Below the pieces are notes generated by a model that was not told where the DNA came from, ran no database searches, and was given only the letters and a program-made list of their open reading frames with translations. The translations under genes and the position numbers were made by a program. Positions 63,970 to 64,000 of a DNA stretch of 64,000 nt are shown piece after piece. The stretch is from Gimesia chilikensis (GTDB lineage: Bacteria; Planctomycetota; Planctomycetia; Planctomycetales; Planctomycetaceae). The stretch's first letter is position 1. Every line of letters starts with the position of its first letter. The DNA is taken from assembly GCF_007744075.1 (NCBI RefSeq), contig NZ_CP036266.1, forward strand, positions 2,306,501 to 2,370,500, in the 5' to 3' direction.

Positions 63970-64000
63970 TTAGCGCTCAATGGTACTCCGGAAATCCTGA
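63970..64000 (-). CDS. C-terminal end of a gene entering from the right (uncertain)
   Basis: The minus strand reads QDFRSTIER then a TAA stop at 63972-63970. A strong terminator lies about 50 bp downstream. A TGA also occurs in another frame, so the reading rests mainly on the terminator position. Confidence 0.35.
   Translation of the reverse strand, partial: QDFRSTIER

Noticed and set aside
1..64000. tRNA, rRNA, CRISPR or transposon
   Set aside because: No cloverleaf-type sequences, no rRNA-like stretches, no regularly spaced repeats and no transposase-like protein were found by eye.

Overview
The window looks like a chromosomal segment of a planctomycete (Planctomycetota, probably Gimesia or a close relative). 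This is inferred from gene content: repeated pairs of secreted PSCyt1/DUF1549/DUF1553 haem proteins with DUF1501 partners, a DUF1592/DUF1552 pair, a PVC-type haem-binding dehydrogenase, PPC-domain proteins and many small planctomycete-type hypothetical genes. No rRNA, tRNA, CRISPR array, transposase or phage gene was seen.

Layout. 1-11417 is a minus-strand block of secreted respiratory or polysaccharide-associated proteins: a partial BIG2/haem protein, a PPC protein, a DUF1501 protein, a PSCyt1-DUF1549-DUF1553 protein and a PVC-type propeller/HEAT/haem protein. A promoter with a 21-bp palindrome on its -10/+1 region lies at 8335-8378. 11650-18189 holds metabolic genes: a small membrane protein, a class II glutamine amidotransferase, an APC permease that seems to start at ATT, a PoxB-type pyruvate oxidase and a secreted propeller protein. 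18230-20460 is AT-rich and holds a 4-fold beta-flower protein and a DUF262/DUF1524 (GmrSD-like) protein, a likely defence islet. 20529-28080 is mostly small genes, several resembling immunity proteins of polymorphic toxin systems (Imm22/DUF4284, SMI1/KNR4), with no toxin gene, plus secreted proteins and DUF6435.

28114-37325 holds a second DUF1501 + DUF1549/DUF1553 operon with a good promoter, a membrane protein with a TonB-like anchor, a secreted LamG/DUF1080-like protein and a third DUF1501 gene. 37447-50486 is an efflux region. An adaptor lipoprotein (apparently leaderless) and an HAE1-type RND pump lie on the plus strand. On the minus strand are a response regulator, histidine kinase, His-rich CzcB-like adaptor, CzcA-like pump and TolC-like lipoprotein, which together look like a metal-responsive tripartite system. 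50656-55596 holds a GntR/FCD regulator with a palindromic operator in its promoter, followed by a DUF1592-type cytochrome and its DUF1552 partner.

55681-63168 is again small hypothetical or immunity-like genes, with a transglutaminase, a sirtuin lacking the zinc cysteines, REP-like hairpins, a two-domain S1 protein and a frameshifted gene. The right edge has a strong minus-strand terminator and the last codons of a gene entering from the right.

Functional picture: most large genes are exported haem or alkaline-phosphatase-like proteins whose substrates are unknown. Their operons are accompanied by carbohydrate-type binding domains and, in one case, by a metabolite-sensing GntR regulator. The most unusual items are the AT-rich defence islet, the toxin-less immunity-like clusters, the promoter-embedded palindromes, the ATT start, and a TonB-like SxxxH anchor joined to a carboxypeptidase-regulatory domain.
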